Assembly: GCA_017305555.1 (NCBI GenBank)
Contig: JAFKKM010000009.1
Coordinates: forward strand, 124,001 to 188,000
Origin: Hyphomicrobiales bacterium
GTDB taxonomy: Bacteria > Pseudomonadota > Alphaproteobacteria > Rhizobiales > Xanthobacteraceae
Direction: 5' to 3'
DNA: 64,000 nucleotides
Every line of letters starts with the position of its first letter. Position 1 is the first letter of the stretch. Below the pieces are notes generated by a model, which worked only from the letters and a program-made list of their open reading frames with translations, made no database searches and had not been told where the DNA came from. The position numbers were made by a program, and so were the translations under genes. Positions 1 through 8,759 of the stretch are shown here, in pieces.

Positions 1-224
1 CCAAAATAGACGAGAAAGACCACCATCAACACCGGAGTTGATTGTATCAACTCGATGTACACAACCGCGATACCATGCAGGACGTGACTTGACGAAATGC
101 GCATCAATGCAACGCAGAACCCGATCATACCACCGCCAATCATGGTGACAGCCGATAGGATCAGCGTCCAGCCTGCTCCGCTCAACAAGTACAGGATGTC
201 ATGGATTCCGAATTGATGAATCAT
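1..224 (-). CDS. Amino-acid ABC transporter permease, 3' part cut by window edge
   Basis: The reverse strand reads an ATG at 224 followed by about 74 codons without a stop to the window edge. The translation has an amphipathic start, a first membrane helix, and the segment VYIELIQSTPVLMVVFL, which matches the conserved ELxRxTPLLVQ region of HisM/GlnP-type permeases. The ATG overlaps the stop of the preceding permease (ATGA at 221-224), so the two are translationally coupled. It would form the inner-membrane channel together with that neighbour, energised by an ATP-binding subunit presumably encoded just outside the window. Substrate cannot be told from this fragment. Confidence 0.85.
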   Translation of the reverse strand, partial: MIHQFGIHDILYLLSGAGWTLILSAVTMIGGGMIGFCVALMRISSSHVLHGIAVVYIELIQSTPVLMVVFLVYF

Positions 225-919
225 ATTCCCGACATCCGCACTTGAGGTTGGACGACCCGACGACGCCGAAACAGCACAAGTCCTAGAAGGGCCAGGATCG
301 AGCGCAGACCAAGAGCCATAGCTATATAGAGCAACGTCGTGATCGTATAAACTTCAATGCTCCGAAACGTTTCACCTTCGATAATCTGCGCAACTGTAGT
401 GAGTTCATTGGCCGCCACGACCGATACGATGCTAGAAGCAAGAAGCGTTAGCGTAAATTGAGCACCCAACGCCGGATAAATGATTTCCAGAGCAGGCATG
501 AAGATAATATGCCGAAAAATCTGAAGACGCGTGAGGCTGAGCGAGAGCCCTGCCTCAAACTGCGTATGTGGGATAGCCTCGATACCCGCACGAATAATCT
601 CGGTTGCATAAGCTCCGAGGTTAACGGTCAGTGCGAATAGCGCGGCTTCCGTGGCCGTAAATTTTACGCCTACGGCGGGCAGACCAAAGAAGAGCAGAAA
701 CACCTGAACCAGCAACGGCGTGTTACGGATGACCTCGACATATGCTCCAACGATCCAATCAAGCCAGCGTGGCCCTTCAGTGCGCGCGAGCGCACCCAGA
801 ATTCCAATAACAGTACCAAAGACAATTGCTTCACCAGAGAGTTGCAGCGTGAGCGCAGCTCCTTCGATGAATCTGTCGCTCTGAGCGAGAACGACGTCGA
901 ATTGGAAGCGATAGCTCAT
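221..919 (-). CDS. Polar amino-acid type ABC transporter permease (HisM/GlnP family)
   Basis: This 232-aa inner-membrane permease shows the family signature VEVIRNTPLLVQVFLLFFGLP in its first half and a typical EAA cytoplasmic loop (QFEAGLSLSLTRLQIFRHII) that contacts the ATPase. About five hydrophobic segments are visible. The open frame extends upstream, but the ATG at 919 (MSYRFQFD) is preferred because the extra N-terminus is basic and unlike the family, and a purine-rich GAAAGG lies upstream. It is followed by an overlapping second permease and preceded by the binding-protein gene, 73 bp away, on the same strand. Family knowledge says amino acids or related small polar solutes; the exact substrate is unknown. 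Confidence 0.9.
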   Translation of the reverse strand: MSYRFQFDVVLAQSDRFIEGAALTLQLSGEAIVFGTVIGILGALARTEGPRWLDWIVGAYVEVIRNTPLLVQVFLLFFGLPAVGVKFTATEAALFALTVNLGAYATEIIRAGIEAIPHTQFEAGLSLSLTRLQIFRHIIFMPALEIIYPALGAQFTLTLLASSIVSVVAANELTTVAQIIEGETFRSIEVYTITTLLYIAMALGLRSILALLGLVLFRRRRVVQPQVRMSGI

Positions 920-992
920 CAGAAAGCGGCCTTTCGTTTGACGCAAAATTGGGATGCCCCTGACGTGGGCACCCCAAAACTGACGGTGAAAG

Positions 993-1787
993 TTAAAAGA
1001 CCGGCAAATCCTTTGCGAGCGGCTTGCCAAACCATTTCATATGAATCCGGTCGAGCTCGCCGTTGACTTTCATCCACGCAATCGTGGTGTTGAGCCATTG
1101 GTGCAGTTCGAATGCATCCTTGCGAACGGTCATCGAGCAAGGAATGCTCGCAAATTGGAACTTGATTTCGAACTTCCCCTCCGGAATTCGCTTCATAAAC
1201 TCCTTCACCATAGCGTCAGGATCAGCGCTAGCATCCACCTGGCCCGAGAGCAGCGCCTGGGCTGCACTCGCATCATCGTCGAACCGCGAGATCGTCAGTT
1301 CCGGTATTTTCATGGCACTGAGAATACCCTCTTGCGTGCTTCCGCGGGGAAGCGACACTTTCTTGCCCTTCAGATCATCCAAACTTTTGATATCCGCGGA
1401 CTTTGCCGCCCAGATCACGTGATCGAACGAACAATAGGGTTGGGTATACATCACGGCTTTCGCCCATTCAGGTCGAAGGCCCATGAGGGCCACAAGCATA
1501 TCGACTTTTCCCGACGTGAGTGCGGCGATCCGTGCCGGAACAGCCAGTTCGACAATCTCGACCTTCACCCCCAAGTATTTCCCAAGCAAATTAGCTACGT
1601 CAAAATTATAGCCGACGTGGTTGCCCTTCTCGTCAACAGTATCGAATGGCGGCGAACCGACTTGTACGCCAATAACGACTTTTCCCTTCTTGATGATATC
1701 GTCGACAGTTTGCGCTTGCGCAGAAGACAGCCAAAATAGCAGGGTCACCATCACGGATAGAAACTGAATTGCAGCACGCGGTTTCAT
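993..1787 (-). CDS. Periplasmic solute-binding protein of the ABC importer (SBP family 3)
   Basis: A 264-aa protein with a Sec signal peptide (basic MKPRAA, hydrophobic core, cleavage after AQA near residue 25). The mature part begins TVDDIIKKGKVVIGVQVGSPPF, the normal opening of family 3 extracellular solute-binding proteins. The segment GYNFDVANLLGKYLGVKVEIVE and the GSTQEG turn also fit. The start at 1787 has a strong AGGGAGG ribosome site 5 bases upstream. The reverse frame stays open to 2312, but that extension is rejected. It delivers the substrate to the two permeases downstream. A copy of the 17-bp putative operator lies 260 bp upstream, so it probably belongs to the TrmB-like regulon. 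Confidence 0.92.
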   Translation of the reverse strand: MKPRAAIQFLSVMVTLLFWLSSAQAQTVDDIIKKGKVVIGVQVGSPPFDTVDEKGNHVGYNFDVANLLGKYLGVKVEIVELAVPARIAALTSGKVDMLVALMGLRPEWAKAVMYTQPYCSFDHVIWAAKSADIKSLDDLKGKKVSLPRGSTQEGILSAMKIPELTISRFDDDASAAQALLSGQVDASADPDAMVKEFMKRIPEGKFEIKFQFASIPCSMTVRKDAFELHQWLNTTIAWMKVNGELDRIHMKWFGKPLAKDLPVF

Positions 1788-2046
1788 CGAATCCTCCCTT
1801 GTTACAACGACGTTGTGCTTGTTTTCCTCATTCGCAAATGGCCATCGGCTCAAATACGCGGTGAGGGGCAAGATCGTTCTGAAGGTCAAGAATCGCACCC
1901 CGCAAATCGATATTGTTGTGGCCCCGAGTGCGAACGCTTGTGGGATTTTCTCCCAACCCGGAAATTCCACAACGAACTCGCCTCCCTCACGAACAACAGC
2001 ATCCTCCACAGTCTCGGCCATTCTTGCTAGGAGGATACATGACGCA

Positions 2047-2063
2047 GTAGCTAGAGCAACTAC
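2047..2063 (+). promoter_or_regulatory. Putative TrmB-like operator, copy 1 (importer)
   Basis: GTAGCTAGAGCAACTAC. It shares 15 of 17 positions with the copy at 13600-13616 read on the opposite strand. It is an imperfect palindrome (GTAG...CTAC) upstream of the binding-protein gene. Direct observation is the repeat; operator function is inference. Confidence 0.6.
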
Positions 2064-2472
2064 TTTTTTGCGCTGTCGGTCAAAATGACCCATTCGCCGC
2101 AGGAGACTTGGCCTGAACTCTAAACTGAGCAGCGAGTGCAATGGCCGAAGACGCTGCGTCAGCGACCGCTCAGCAAAGACCCGATGAGCGACTACGCGGG
2201 GCGCGCGTCGATAATTGATGCGCGGCTCCCGCGAAGCAGTGGCCCAACGACAAGGATTATGACTCCGACAGGTTCCGCGAGGCTCTCGCCGTGCGAGGCA
2301 TACACCCCTCAAGTCAAACCACGAAACGCCGATTGAACATGAGCCTGCATTTTCTTATCGGGAATATGTTGTTCGAACTAAACCTTGGCGGCGCCATCCA
2401 CACCTATGACGATCGATGCACCCAAGCGTTATGACCGCCATCTGCATCGCGGTCACCGTCGCCGCCGTAGTC

Positions 2473-2510
2473 TATAAGTTATGATCATAGCACGATCATG
2501 AGAACTTATA
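2473..2510. repeat. 38-bp imperfect dyad
   Basis: TATAAGTT at 2473-2480 is exactly mirrored by AACTTATA at 2503-2510. An inner ATGATC/GATCAT pair lies between them. It is AT-rich compared with its surroundings. It could be an operator, an old mobile-element end or a hairpin; no T-run follows. Confidence 0.4.
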
Positions 2511-3245
2511 TCCAAAGCGCTCATCCAGCTTGATCGCTTTGCGCTTCTGCAGGAAATGAGGCGTCGATCGTTAGGACATCTCGGCCGATAGCAACCCTTA
2601 ACGCTTAAATGCGAGCGCGCATCATAATACGCTTCAACATCTGGCTGGCGCCATTAGCGATGGCGATGACACGCATCGTCGTTTTCATCGCCGATCTTGC
2701 TTATTCTCGCTGCGTTGGCGCGGACGCAGAATATCTGGACAGTCGGAGGTCCATTCGTCATTCCCGCATCACTCATCAAAACCGTCTTGCGGCAATAGTT
2801 ACGTTCGCTCGTTGGACACGAGCGCTGTGACGTTCGGCCCGTTTGCCGACCGATACGCACCGAACGCAACCACTTGGACGATGCGTATTTATCCTCAAGC
2901 GGCCTCGGACAAGCTGTGCAGGTCCATTACGACGATCGCACAAAGATCGCTCACGATATCAACGGCCGATACGTTGCGTGACAACCATGGCTGCCCGTTG
3001 TTGGCATGTTCATGCGCTGGGTTGATACCCGCCCTCGGCATCACACCGTGGTCAACGTCTCGGACTTGCCGAAGGAGCCCACAGCGTCCTCGTAAGATAG
3101 CTCATCCCCCGCAGGCTTGTAGGAGGGCTGCATTAATGCGGCCTGACTGCATCAGAAACTCGGTTACTCTTCCGTCTAGGCTAGCGCCAAGTTGCTGCGG
3201 TCGGCCTAAAATGGCTGGCCTGAAGATTTGTTCAACTTACGTCTT

Positions 3246-4007
3246 TCAGACGAGTGCTCGCATTAGATTGGTGGCAAAGAGACAAATAGCTGCGAGAAGC
3301 AAGGCGCTGATAGCGACACCCTGGAAGAAACGTTCGCCCGCGACGTGAAATAGGCGCGCTCCAATGACGATACTCAGGAAAAAAGCCGGAGCAAGCACAG
3401 TTGCACCAGTCAGCGCTTCGCTGGTGAGCAGGCCATGGAAAGCCAACGAGGCGAACGCGACGATGAGCGCGAGAGCGGAAACGACGATAATACTCGCTCG
3501 CTTCACCGCGGAAACGCCGTCCAGAGCGAGAATATAGAGGACAAGCGGAGGGCCTCCGACACCGCCAAAGCCAGTGAGGAAGCCGGAGAAGAGTCCGGCA
3601 CCTATGTGTCCCCTTACGTCTCGTGGAAAGGGCAGCCCGGATCCTGCAAAGACAAGCACGGCCATGACTGTGACTACGCCGCTGATAGCCAGATTGCTGA
3701 TGGTCGGATCCAGATATACGAGGAGTGTATGTCCAAGCGGAACGGCGACCGCCGCAGCCGGGCTCATGAAGAGCATCAAGCGCCGATCCGCAACTTTCAA
3801 CGCGGCAGGTACCAGCAATAGGCTGGCGAGCCCCTCAAGCAGTGTCCCGATGGCGACAGCTGACGTTGGACCGAGCGCTAGGCTAAGCGCGGGAACGATC
3901 AGGAGTGCCGATCCAAATCCCGTGAATCCGCGTAGGAGGCCCGCGGCGATACCCACGAGCAGGATGAGGCAGACACTCGATGGGTCTCTGCCGAGCGCAG
4001 TCCACAT
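3246..4007 (-). CDS. TSUP (TauE/SafE) family membrane exporter
   Basis: A 253-aa protein that is almost entirely hydrophobic, with about eight membrane segments. It carries the two family repeats, seen as GLLRGFTGFGSALLIVPAL near the N-terminus and GFLTGFGGVGGPPLVLYIL in the middle. TSUP proteins export or import sulfite, sulfoacetate and other small anions; members near catabolic genes often remove sulfite released from sulfonates. The ATG at 4007 lies 11 bp after the stop of the dehydrogenase gene, so it is the distal gene of a unit that may include the aldehyde dehydrogenase and the CoA-ligase genes. The cargo cannot be read from sequence. Confidence 0.88.
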   Translation of the reverse strand: MWTALGRDPSSVCLILLVGIAAGLLRGFTGFGSALLIVPALSLALGPTSAVAIGTLLEGLASLLLVPAALKVADRRLMLFMSPAAAVAVPLGHTLLVYLDPTISNLAISGVVTVMAVLVFAGSGLPFPRDVRGHIGAGLFSGFLTGFGGVGGPPLVLYILALDGVSAVKRASIIVVSALALIVAFASLAFHGLLTSEALTGATVLAPAFFLSIVIGARLFHVAGERFFQGVAISALLLAAICLFATNLMRALV

Positions 4008-4018
4008 GGGGACACCGA

Positions 4019-4801
4019 TCAGGGCAGCGCCTCGGCACCGATAGAGGGGTGAATAATTCCGGCTCCAACGAATCCTCCGTCAACAGCAAGTGTATGGCCC
4101 GTGACATAGGAAGCAGGATCGGACGCAAGGAACAGGGCGCCAGCGACGATCTCCTCGATTCGCCCATACCGACCGAGCGGCACGTCCGCGATCAGCGCGC
4201 GCCGAATCTCTGGTGGTTGCCAAGCTGTCATCGGCGTATCGGTTGGCCCGGGAGCAATGCAATTGACCGTTATACCAGTATGAGCAAGTTCGATCGCCAT
4301 TGTCTGGGCGAGATTAATAACGGCCGCCTTCGAGGCCGCGTACGCCGCCCGATGGGCAGCACCGCGAAAGCCGGTGTTAGACGAAATCAATACAATCCGG
4401 CCCAGGCCCTTCGGGATCATGAAGCGTGCCGTGGCGCGAGCCATCAGGAAAGTGCCCGTCAAATTCACGTCGAGGATCCGACGCCACTCCGAAACCGGGG
4501 TCTCCATGACTGGCATGAGGCGGTTTACGGCCGCGCAGTGAATCAGTACATCTGGCACGCCGAGGTCTTCCGATATTCTAGCCAGCCTGGCTTCAACCAT
4601 TGCTTCTTCACATATATCCAGTTCGTAACCTTGCGCTGTATGTCCGCACGTGATGATCTCGTCAGCGACGGCCTTCGCCGCGCTTGCCTCGATATCACAC
4701 ACACCCACCCGAGCACCTTCCGCGGCGAAGCCGAGCGCCATGCCTCGACCTATCCCTCCGCCTCCGCCTGTGATGATCACGGTCTTATTCGAATATCGCA
4801 T
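4019..4801 (-). CDS. Short-chain dehydrogenase/reductase (SDR)
   Basis: This 260-aa classical SDR has the cofactor loop TGGGGGIGRG (residues 11-20), a D60-type acidic residue region (ELDIC), N113, S140/S141 and the catalytic YAASK (Y154, K158). The acidic end of beta-2 (VCDIEAS) suggests NAD rather than NADP. The C-terminus DGGFVGAG is typical. It likely oxidises a hydroxyl group on the pathway substrate. The ATG at 4801 is chosen over a GTG at 4846 because the family begins at the first beta strand and GAAGAG lies upstream. It is 11 bp from the exporter gene and about 300 bp from the aldehyde dehydrogenase gene. Confidence 0.9.
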   Translation of the reverse strand: MRYSNKTVIITGGGGGIGRGMALGFAAEGARVGVCDIEASAAKAVADEIITCGHTAQGYELDICEEAMVEARLARISEDLGVPDVLIHCAAVNRLMPVMETPVSEWRRILDVNLTGTFLMARATARFMIPKGLGRIVLISSNTGFRGAAHRAAYAASKAAVINLAQTMAIELAHTGITVNCIAPGPTDTPMTAWQPPEIRRALIADVPLGRYGRIEEIVAGALFLASDPASYVTGHTLAVDGGFVGAGIIHPSIGAEALP

Positions 4802-5097
4802 TTTATCGCTCTTCAGCCCGAGACATGAAGCTTCAACCGGTTTCACCGTACGTTAGATCGCTGCGTGTCCGCTGGCAGCGCAAGAAATCCTCTAACCATC
4901 TGTTGCCGAATTCAGAGCAACGGCTAACGATTCGATTTTTGCAGCTGATACACCAGCACCACCGCCAATTATGCTGGCGCGCGAAGGCCTCGAAAAACAG
5001 CAACTCGGATCAATTCATGGACTTGCCAGTACCTCATCAAATCGACCACGGTATGTCTTCGATTGGTCCGCCGCTTTGTAACGCTCGTGCACACGTC

Positions 5098-6525
5098 CTA
5101 AATATTGAAAACAGCGAGGCGCTCCTCTGTCATTTCCTTGATCACATAACGTGGTCCCTCGCGGCCGATCCCGCTGTCTTTCACACCACCATACGGCATG
5201 CCGTCGACTCGCCATGTTGAAGTGCCATTGAGAATAACGCCTCCCGTGCGAAGCCGCCTGATCGCCCGCATCGCCAAAGGAAGGGCGCGCGTGAACAAGC
5301 CACATTGGAGGCCAAACCGGCTCTCGCTGATAGCGTCGAATACCGTCTCGACATCATCGTAGGGCAGAATAGAGACGATCGGGCCGAATGCCTCCTCGCA
5401 AGCGACTTTCATATCGGGCCTGACCTGAGTCATTACGGTCGGCTGCATCAGGGCGCCTTCGCGAGAACCGCCCGTCAAGACGAGCGCCCCGGCGGACACT
5501 GCTTCTGCCACCCAAGATTCGACGCGACGCGCCGCGCCCTCATCAATCATCGGCCCAACATCTGTTTCAGGATCCAGGGGATCGCCTACCTTCATCGCGC
5601 GGACAGCTCGAACCAAACGATCGGCGAACCGATCAGCCACCGAGCGGTGAACGTGCACAATCTGCACAGAGACGCAGCTCTGCCCCGCGAGACGAACCGA
5701 ATTTCGCGCACACATGACGGCCGCCTCGGCTATGTCGGCATCGTCATGGACGATAACCGGACCGATGCCGCCGAGTTCGAGTGCGACGCGGCGAAGGCCG
5801 CACGACTGCTTGATCTGGAGACCGACTCGTGTCGAGCCGGTAAAGCTTATGAAATCGACCCGCGGATCTTGTACAAGCGCCGGGCCGACTTCGTTACCAT
5901 AGACAACATTCAACACGCCGGGAGCAATACCTTCCCCAACAAAGATTTCAACGAGCCGGTGCACCGTCAATGACGCTTGCGGCGGCGGTTTGAGAACGAC
6001 CGTATTGCCTGCGGCGATTGCCGGACCAATCTTATGGCAAACGAGGTTAATCGGTGCATTGAACGGCGTGATCGCCGCGACGACACCTATTGGAAACCGC
6101 AGCATAACGGCGAGCTTGCCAACCCCCATTGGGGCACTGTCGAGCGGCACGTGTTCGCCCTGAATGCGTACAGCCTCCTCGGCCGAAATGATCAGAGTCT
6201 CGATGGACCGCGATATCTCTGCGCGAGCGTCCTTCAAGGCCTTGCCAGTTTCCGCACTCATGCAGGACGCAAGTGCCTCGCACTCCTTGGTAAGGCGTGA
6301 CGCCACCCGACGTAGAAGCGCAGCCCGCTCAAAGGCAGGAGTGTCGGCGGCAATGTCTCGCGCGGCTACCGCTGCCTCGAGAGCATCATCAAGATCGGCG
6401 AGCGTCGATCGCGGCGATGCGCATACAATCAGGTTGCGAAAGGGATCCCGCACGATGTCATGCTGGACAGCTTCCCGCCATTGTCCTCCGATGAGCATCG
6501 GTACGCGCGGTGTCATATCTGACAT
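5098..6525 (-). CDS. NAD(P)-dependent aldehyde dehydrogenase
   Basis: This 475-aa ALDH superfamily enzyme has the expected residues in order: N156 (in ITPFNAPINL) for the oxyanion hole, K179 for the cofactor, FTGSTRVG, general base E250 in ELGG, and catalytic C284 in GQSCVSVQ. EEAFGPIVSILPYDD is the usual C-terminal signature. It would oxidise the aldehyde made by one of the neighbouring dehydrogenases to an acid, which the adjacent CoA synthetase could activate. The ATG at 6525 has GAGG upstream. It sits 13 bp after the CoA-synthetase gene, consistent with one transcript. Residues are close to lactaldehyde/succinate-semialdehyde type ALDHs, but substrate is not determined. Confidence 0.92.
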   Translation of the reverse strand: MSDMTPRVPMLIGGQWREAVQHDIVRDPFRNLIVCASPRSTLADLDDALEAAVAARDIAADTPAFERAALLRRVASRLTKECEALASCMSAETGKALKDARAEISRSIETLIISAEEAVRIQGEHVPLDSAPMGVGKLAVMLRFPIGVVAAITPFNAPINLVCHKIGPAIAAGNTVVLKPPPQASLTVHRLVEIFVGEGIAPGVLNVVYGNEVGPALVQDPRVDFISFTGSTRVGLQIKQSCGLRRVALELGGIGPVIVHDDADIAEAAVMCARNSVRLAGQSCVSVQIVHVHRSVADRFADRLVRAVRAMKVGDPLDPETDVGPMIDEGAARRVESWVAEAVSAGALVLTGGSREGALMQPTVMTQVRPDMKVACEEAFGPIVSILPYDDVETVFDAISESRFGLQCGLFTRALPLAMRAIRRLRTGGVILNGTSTWRVDGMPYGGVKDSGIGREGPRYVIKEMTEERLAVFNI

Positions 6526-6538
6526 GGTAGCCTCGCAT

Positions 6539-7993
6539 TTAATTAGCCGAAGCGGATTTGATCGTGCGCCCGAGGAACATTTCATAGGTGCAGAAATTTC
6601 TTAGGGCTTCCACCGCTTCGGGAATTTCACTGAAGACAGGTACTCCGGCGCTGTTGGCTCCGGCTCGTACTTCGCGCTTCCAGGCTTCGACCTCTGGCCG
6701 ACCATCGGAACGTGCAACGACCACGGTATGCGGATCTCCCTCCCCGCGCTTGTCCGCGTTGATCAAGGAGTCCATCAAGTTTGGAAGGAAGCCCGGAATA
6801 TGACGATAGCCGTAAATGACCGACAGGTTGAGATGCGCCACGATGGCGTGTGGAGACGACATGCATCGTACGATTTCGAGCACCCGTCGGGCGATACGAC
6901 CGCTTTCTTCCTTAAGAACGCTGGCCGGCATGTCGATGGGATTTCCAAGACTTGAGCCGGGCGGCAACTTCAACTTGACCAAGGCGTCATGCGCGTCATC
7001 CCCGATAGCCGCGAGAGAGAAGCCCGCCCTGGCCGCCTCGTCCGCAGCGAGGACACTGGTTCCACCACCGTTGCCAAAGAACATGATCGTCGGTTGGGTA
7101 TCGAGAGGTCGCGGATTCAGCCAACAGCAGACCTGAAGCGCGTCAAGGAACTTATCAAGAGTCGAGGTGAGGATCACTCCGGTCTGCCTGGCGAGCGCTT
7201 CCCAAGCGCGAGCGTTTCCAGCGAGAGCTCCGGTATGGGACTGTGCGGCACGGCTGCCCTGGTGGGTAATACCGCCGACTAGAAGCACCACAGGCTTGCG
7301 ACCCGCGTTTCGTACAAGCCGTTTGAAGAAACCCTGGCCGTCCTTGATGTCCTCGACGTACATACCGACCACACGGGTTGCATCATCGTCCAGGTAAAAG
7401 TCGAGGAGGTCGACAGGACTCACGTCGATGCTGTTGCCGAGGGTGACAAGGCCGGAGAAACGCAGCCCCAGACTCTGCCCACGACGCAGGATGTCCATGC
7501 CGAGTCCGCCACTCTGGCATACGATACCAACAGAGCCCACCTCCGGAATGGCGCCGTCGATGAAGGTCATGCCTCCGCGGGGCGAATGCGTTCCCATGCA
7601 ATTGGGGCCGAGGATACGGAAATTGCCGTCCTTTGCCGCATCTTTCAGCGCCGCCGCCCAGGCACCACCCGCGTTGTGATCAGGGCTTGCCATGATCTGG
7701 GCGAACCGAAGCCGCCCCTCGGCTTGAGCAAGAACGCCGAGGACCTGTGAGGCCGGAACCGTCAGATAGGCATAATCAATCTGTTCAGGCACATCGCTTA
7801 AACTTCGATAGGCTTTCAAACCCTCGATTTCCGACGCGGAGGGATGAAGCGGATAGATCGCCCCTTTGTAACCGAAATCCCTGAGCCCCCGGATAAAGCG
7901 GTTGCCCTGCGCGACAGCTTTCGCCGATGCACCCGCGACGGCGATGCTCCGCGGATTAAAAAGATGTTGGAAATTCGTCCTAGCGATGGTCAT
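6539..7993 (-). CDS. NDP-forming acyl-CoA synthetase, alpha-like (CoA-binding/ligase) subunit
   Basis: A 484-aa protein of the acetate-CoA ligase (ADP-forming) alpha type. It has an N-terminal CoA-binding Rossmann domain (NPRSIAVAGAS), the succinyl-CoA-synthetase-like ligase domain with GPNCMG (129-134) and CQSGGLG (159-165), and the SHTG motif with the presumed phospho-histidine H253. A second ligase-like domain follows. Together with the ATP-grasp subunit upstream it converts an acid plus CoA and NTP to acyl-CoA plus NDP and phosphate (reversible). The ATG at 7993 overlaps the stop of the ATP-grasp gene by 14 bp. In many bacteria the two parts are fused; here they are separate genes. Confidence 0.88.
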   Translation of the reverse strand: MTIARTNFQHLFNPRSIAVAGASAKAVAQGNRFIRGLRDFGYKGAIYPLHPSASEIEGLKAYRSLSDVPEQIDYAYLTVPASQVLGVLAQAEGRLRFAQIMASPDHNAGGAWAAALKDAAKDGNFRILGPNCMGTHSPRGGMTFIDGAIPEVGSVGIVCQSGGLGMDILRRGQSLGLRFSGLVTLGNSIDVSPVDLLDFYLDDDATRVVGMYVEDIKDGQGFFKRLVRNAGRKPVVLLVGGITHQGSRAAQSHTGALAGNARAWEALARQTGVILTSTLDKFLDALQVCCWLNPRPLDTQPTIMFFGNGGGTSVLAADEAARAGFSLAAIGDDAHDALVKLKLPPGSSLGNPIDMPASVLKEESGRIARRVLEIVRCMSSPHAIVAHLNLSVIYGYRHIPGFLPNLMDSLINADKRGEGDPHTVVVARSDGRPEVEAWKREVRAGANSAGVPVFSEIPEAVEALRNFCTYEMFLGRTIKSASAN

Positions 7994-8759
7994 CCGGCCC
8001 CTGCTCCAAAATGAAACGCGCGTCGACCGCGACGATGCCTGTTTCGTCGGCAATGAGTGGATTGATGTCGAACTCTGCGATGCTAACAGTCGTAGTGAAG
8101 ATACCCTCCTCGCCGCCGAGAGCGATCAGAGCGTGGACAATGGCCTCGATATCGACGGGCGGCTTGCCGCGCAGACCCTTGAGCAAGCGGTAGCCCTTCA
8201 GTCCTTCAAGCATGGCGCGGGCATCGTCCGGTCCGAATGGACAGATTGCAAATTTAACGTCCTCCAAAACCTCAGTGAAAATTCCACCAAGGCCACACAT
8301 GATCAGGGGCCCGAAGCGTGGATCACGCATGCCTCCGATGACGATCTCGACACCCTGCTGAACCATCTCCTCGACCAAGAAACCGGTCAGTTCGATATCC
8401 AGGCCGGCAAGCCGATCGCGCATGCGATCACGTTCGACGGCGAGAGCTTGAATATCCTCGATGTTCAGCGCCACCGCGCCGATGTCGCTCTTGTGCAGCG
8501 CTCGCGAGGAGAGCGCCTTCAATGCAAAGGGGGGGCGCAAAGACTGAACGGCCCGATCGAGACTCGTGGTGACGCCGACGCGAATGCCCGTCGCTGTATG
8601 AATCCCAAGCTCGCGCAGAAGTGCTTTGCCGTCATGCTCGTCCAGTGCGCTCATCCTGGATGCTTGGGCGTCAGCGAGAATACGCATGGCGTGGGAGAGG
8701 TCACGTTTTTTTGGTGTTGTGACACGGGTATGCATGGCTACCAGCCTTGTCGGACGCAT
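7980..8759 (-). CDS. NDP-forming acyl-CoA synthetase, ATP-grasp (beta-like) subunit
   Basis: A 259-aa ATP-grasp protein (ATP-grasp_5 type). It shows KALSSRALHKSDIGAVALNI for nucleotide binding, EEMVQQGVEIVIGGMRDPRFGPLIMCGLGGI, which is near-diagnostic of this subunit, and the metal-binding EFDINPL near the C-terminus. It supplies NTP and forms the phospho-histidine on the partner encoded immediately downstream. The ATG at 8759 shares one base with the stop of the carboxyltransferase gene (TGATG), so all three genes are coupled. The pairing with a carboxylase suggests that an acid is first activated and the acyl-CoA then carboxylated, or that a carboxylation product is later cleaved to save energy. 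Confidence 0.88.
   Translation of the reverse strand: MRPTRLVAMHTRVTTPKKRDLSHAMRILADAQASRMSALDEHDGKALLRELGIHTATGIRVGVTTSLDRAVQSLRPPFALKALSSRALHKSDIGAVALNIEDIQALAVERDRMRDRLAGLDIELTGFLVEEMVQQGVEIVIGGMRDPRFGPLIMCGLGGIFTEVLEDVKFAICPFGPDDARAMLEGLKGYRLLKGLRGKPPVDIEAIVHALIALGGEEGIFTTTVSIAEFDINPLIADETGIVAVDARFILEQGPDDHR

Larger units (their letters stand above)
1788..3245. other. Long gene-poor stretch upstream of the importer
   Basis: No convincing intact gene is seen in about 1.46 kb. It holds one 17-bp operator copy (2047-2063), a 38-bp dyad (2473-2510), and coding-like but broken reading around 2850-3090 on the plus strand, where one frame reads QPWLPVVGMFMRWVDTRPRHH directly after a stop. That may be the trace of a decayed gene; I do not recognise the family. 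Short open frames here lack ribosome sites and look like chance. Confidence 0.5.

Noticed and set aside
993-2312. Long reverse frame running far upstream of the binding protein, 439 codons
   Set aside because: The protein family, signal peptide and strong ribosome site place the start at 1787. The upstream part crosses the operator copy and has no homology-like features.
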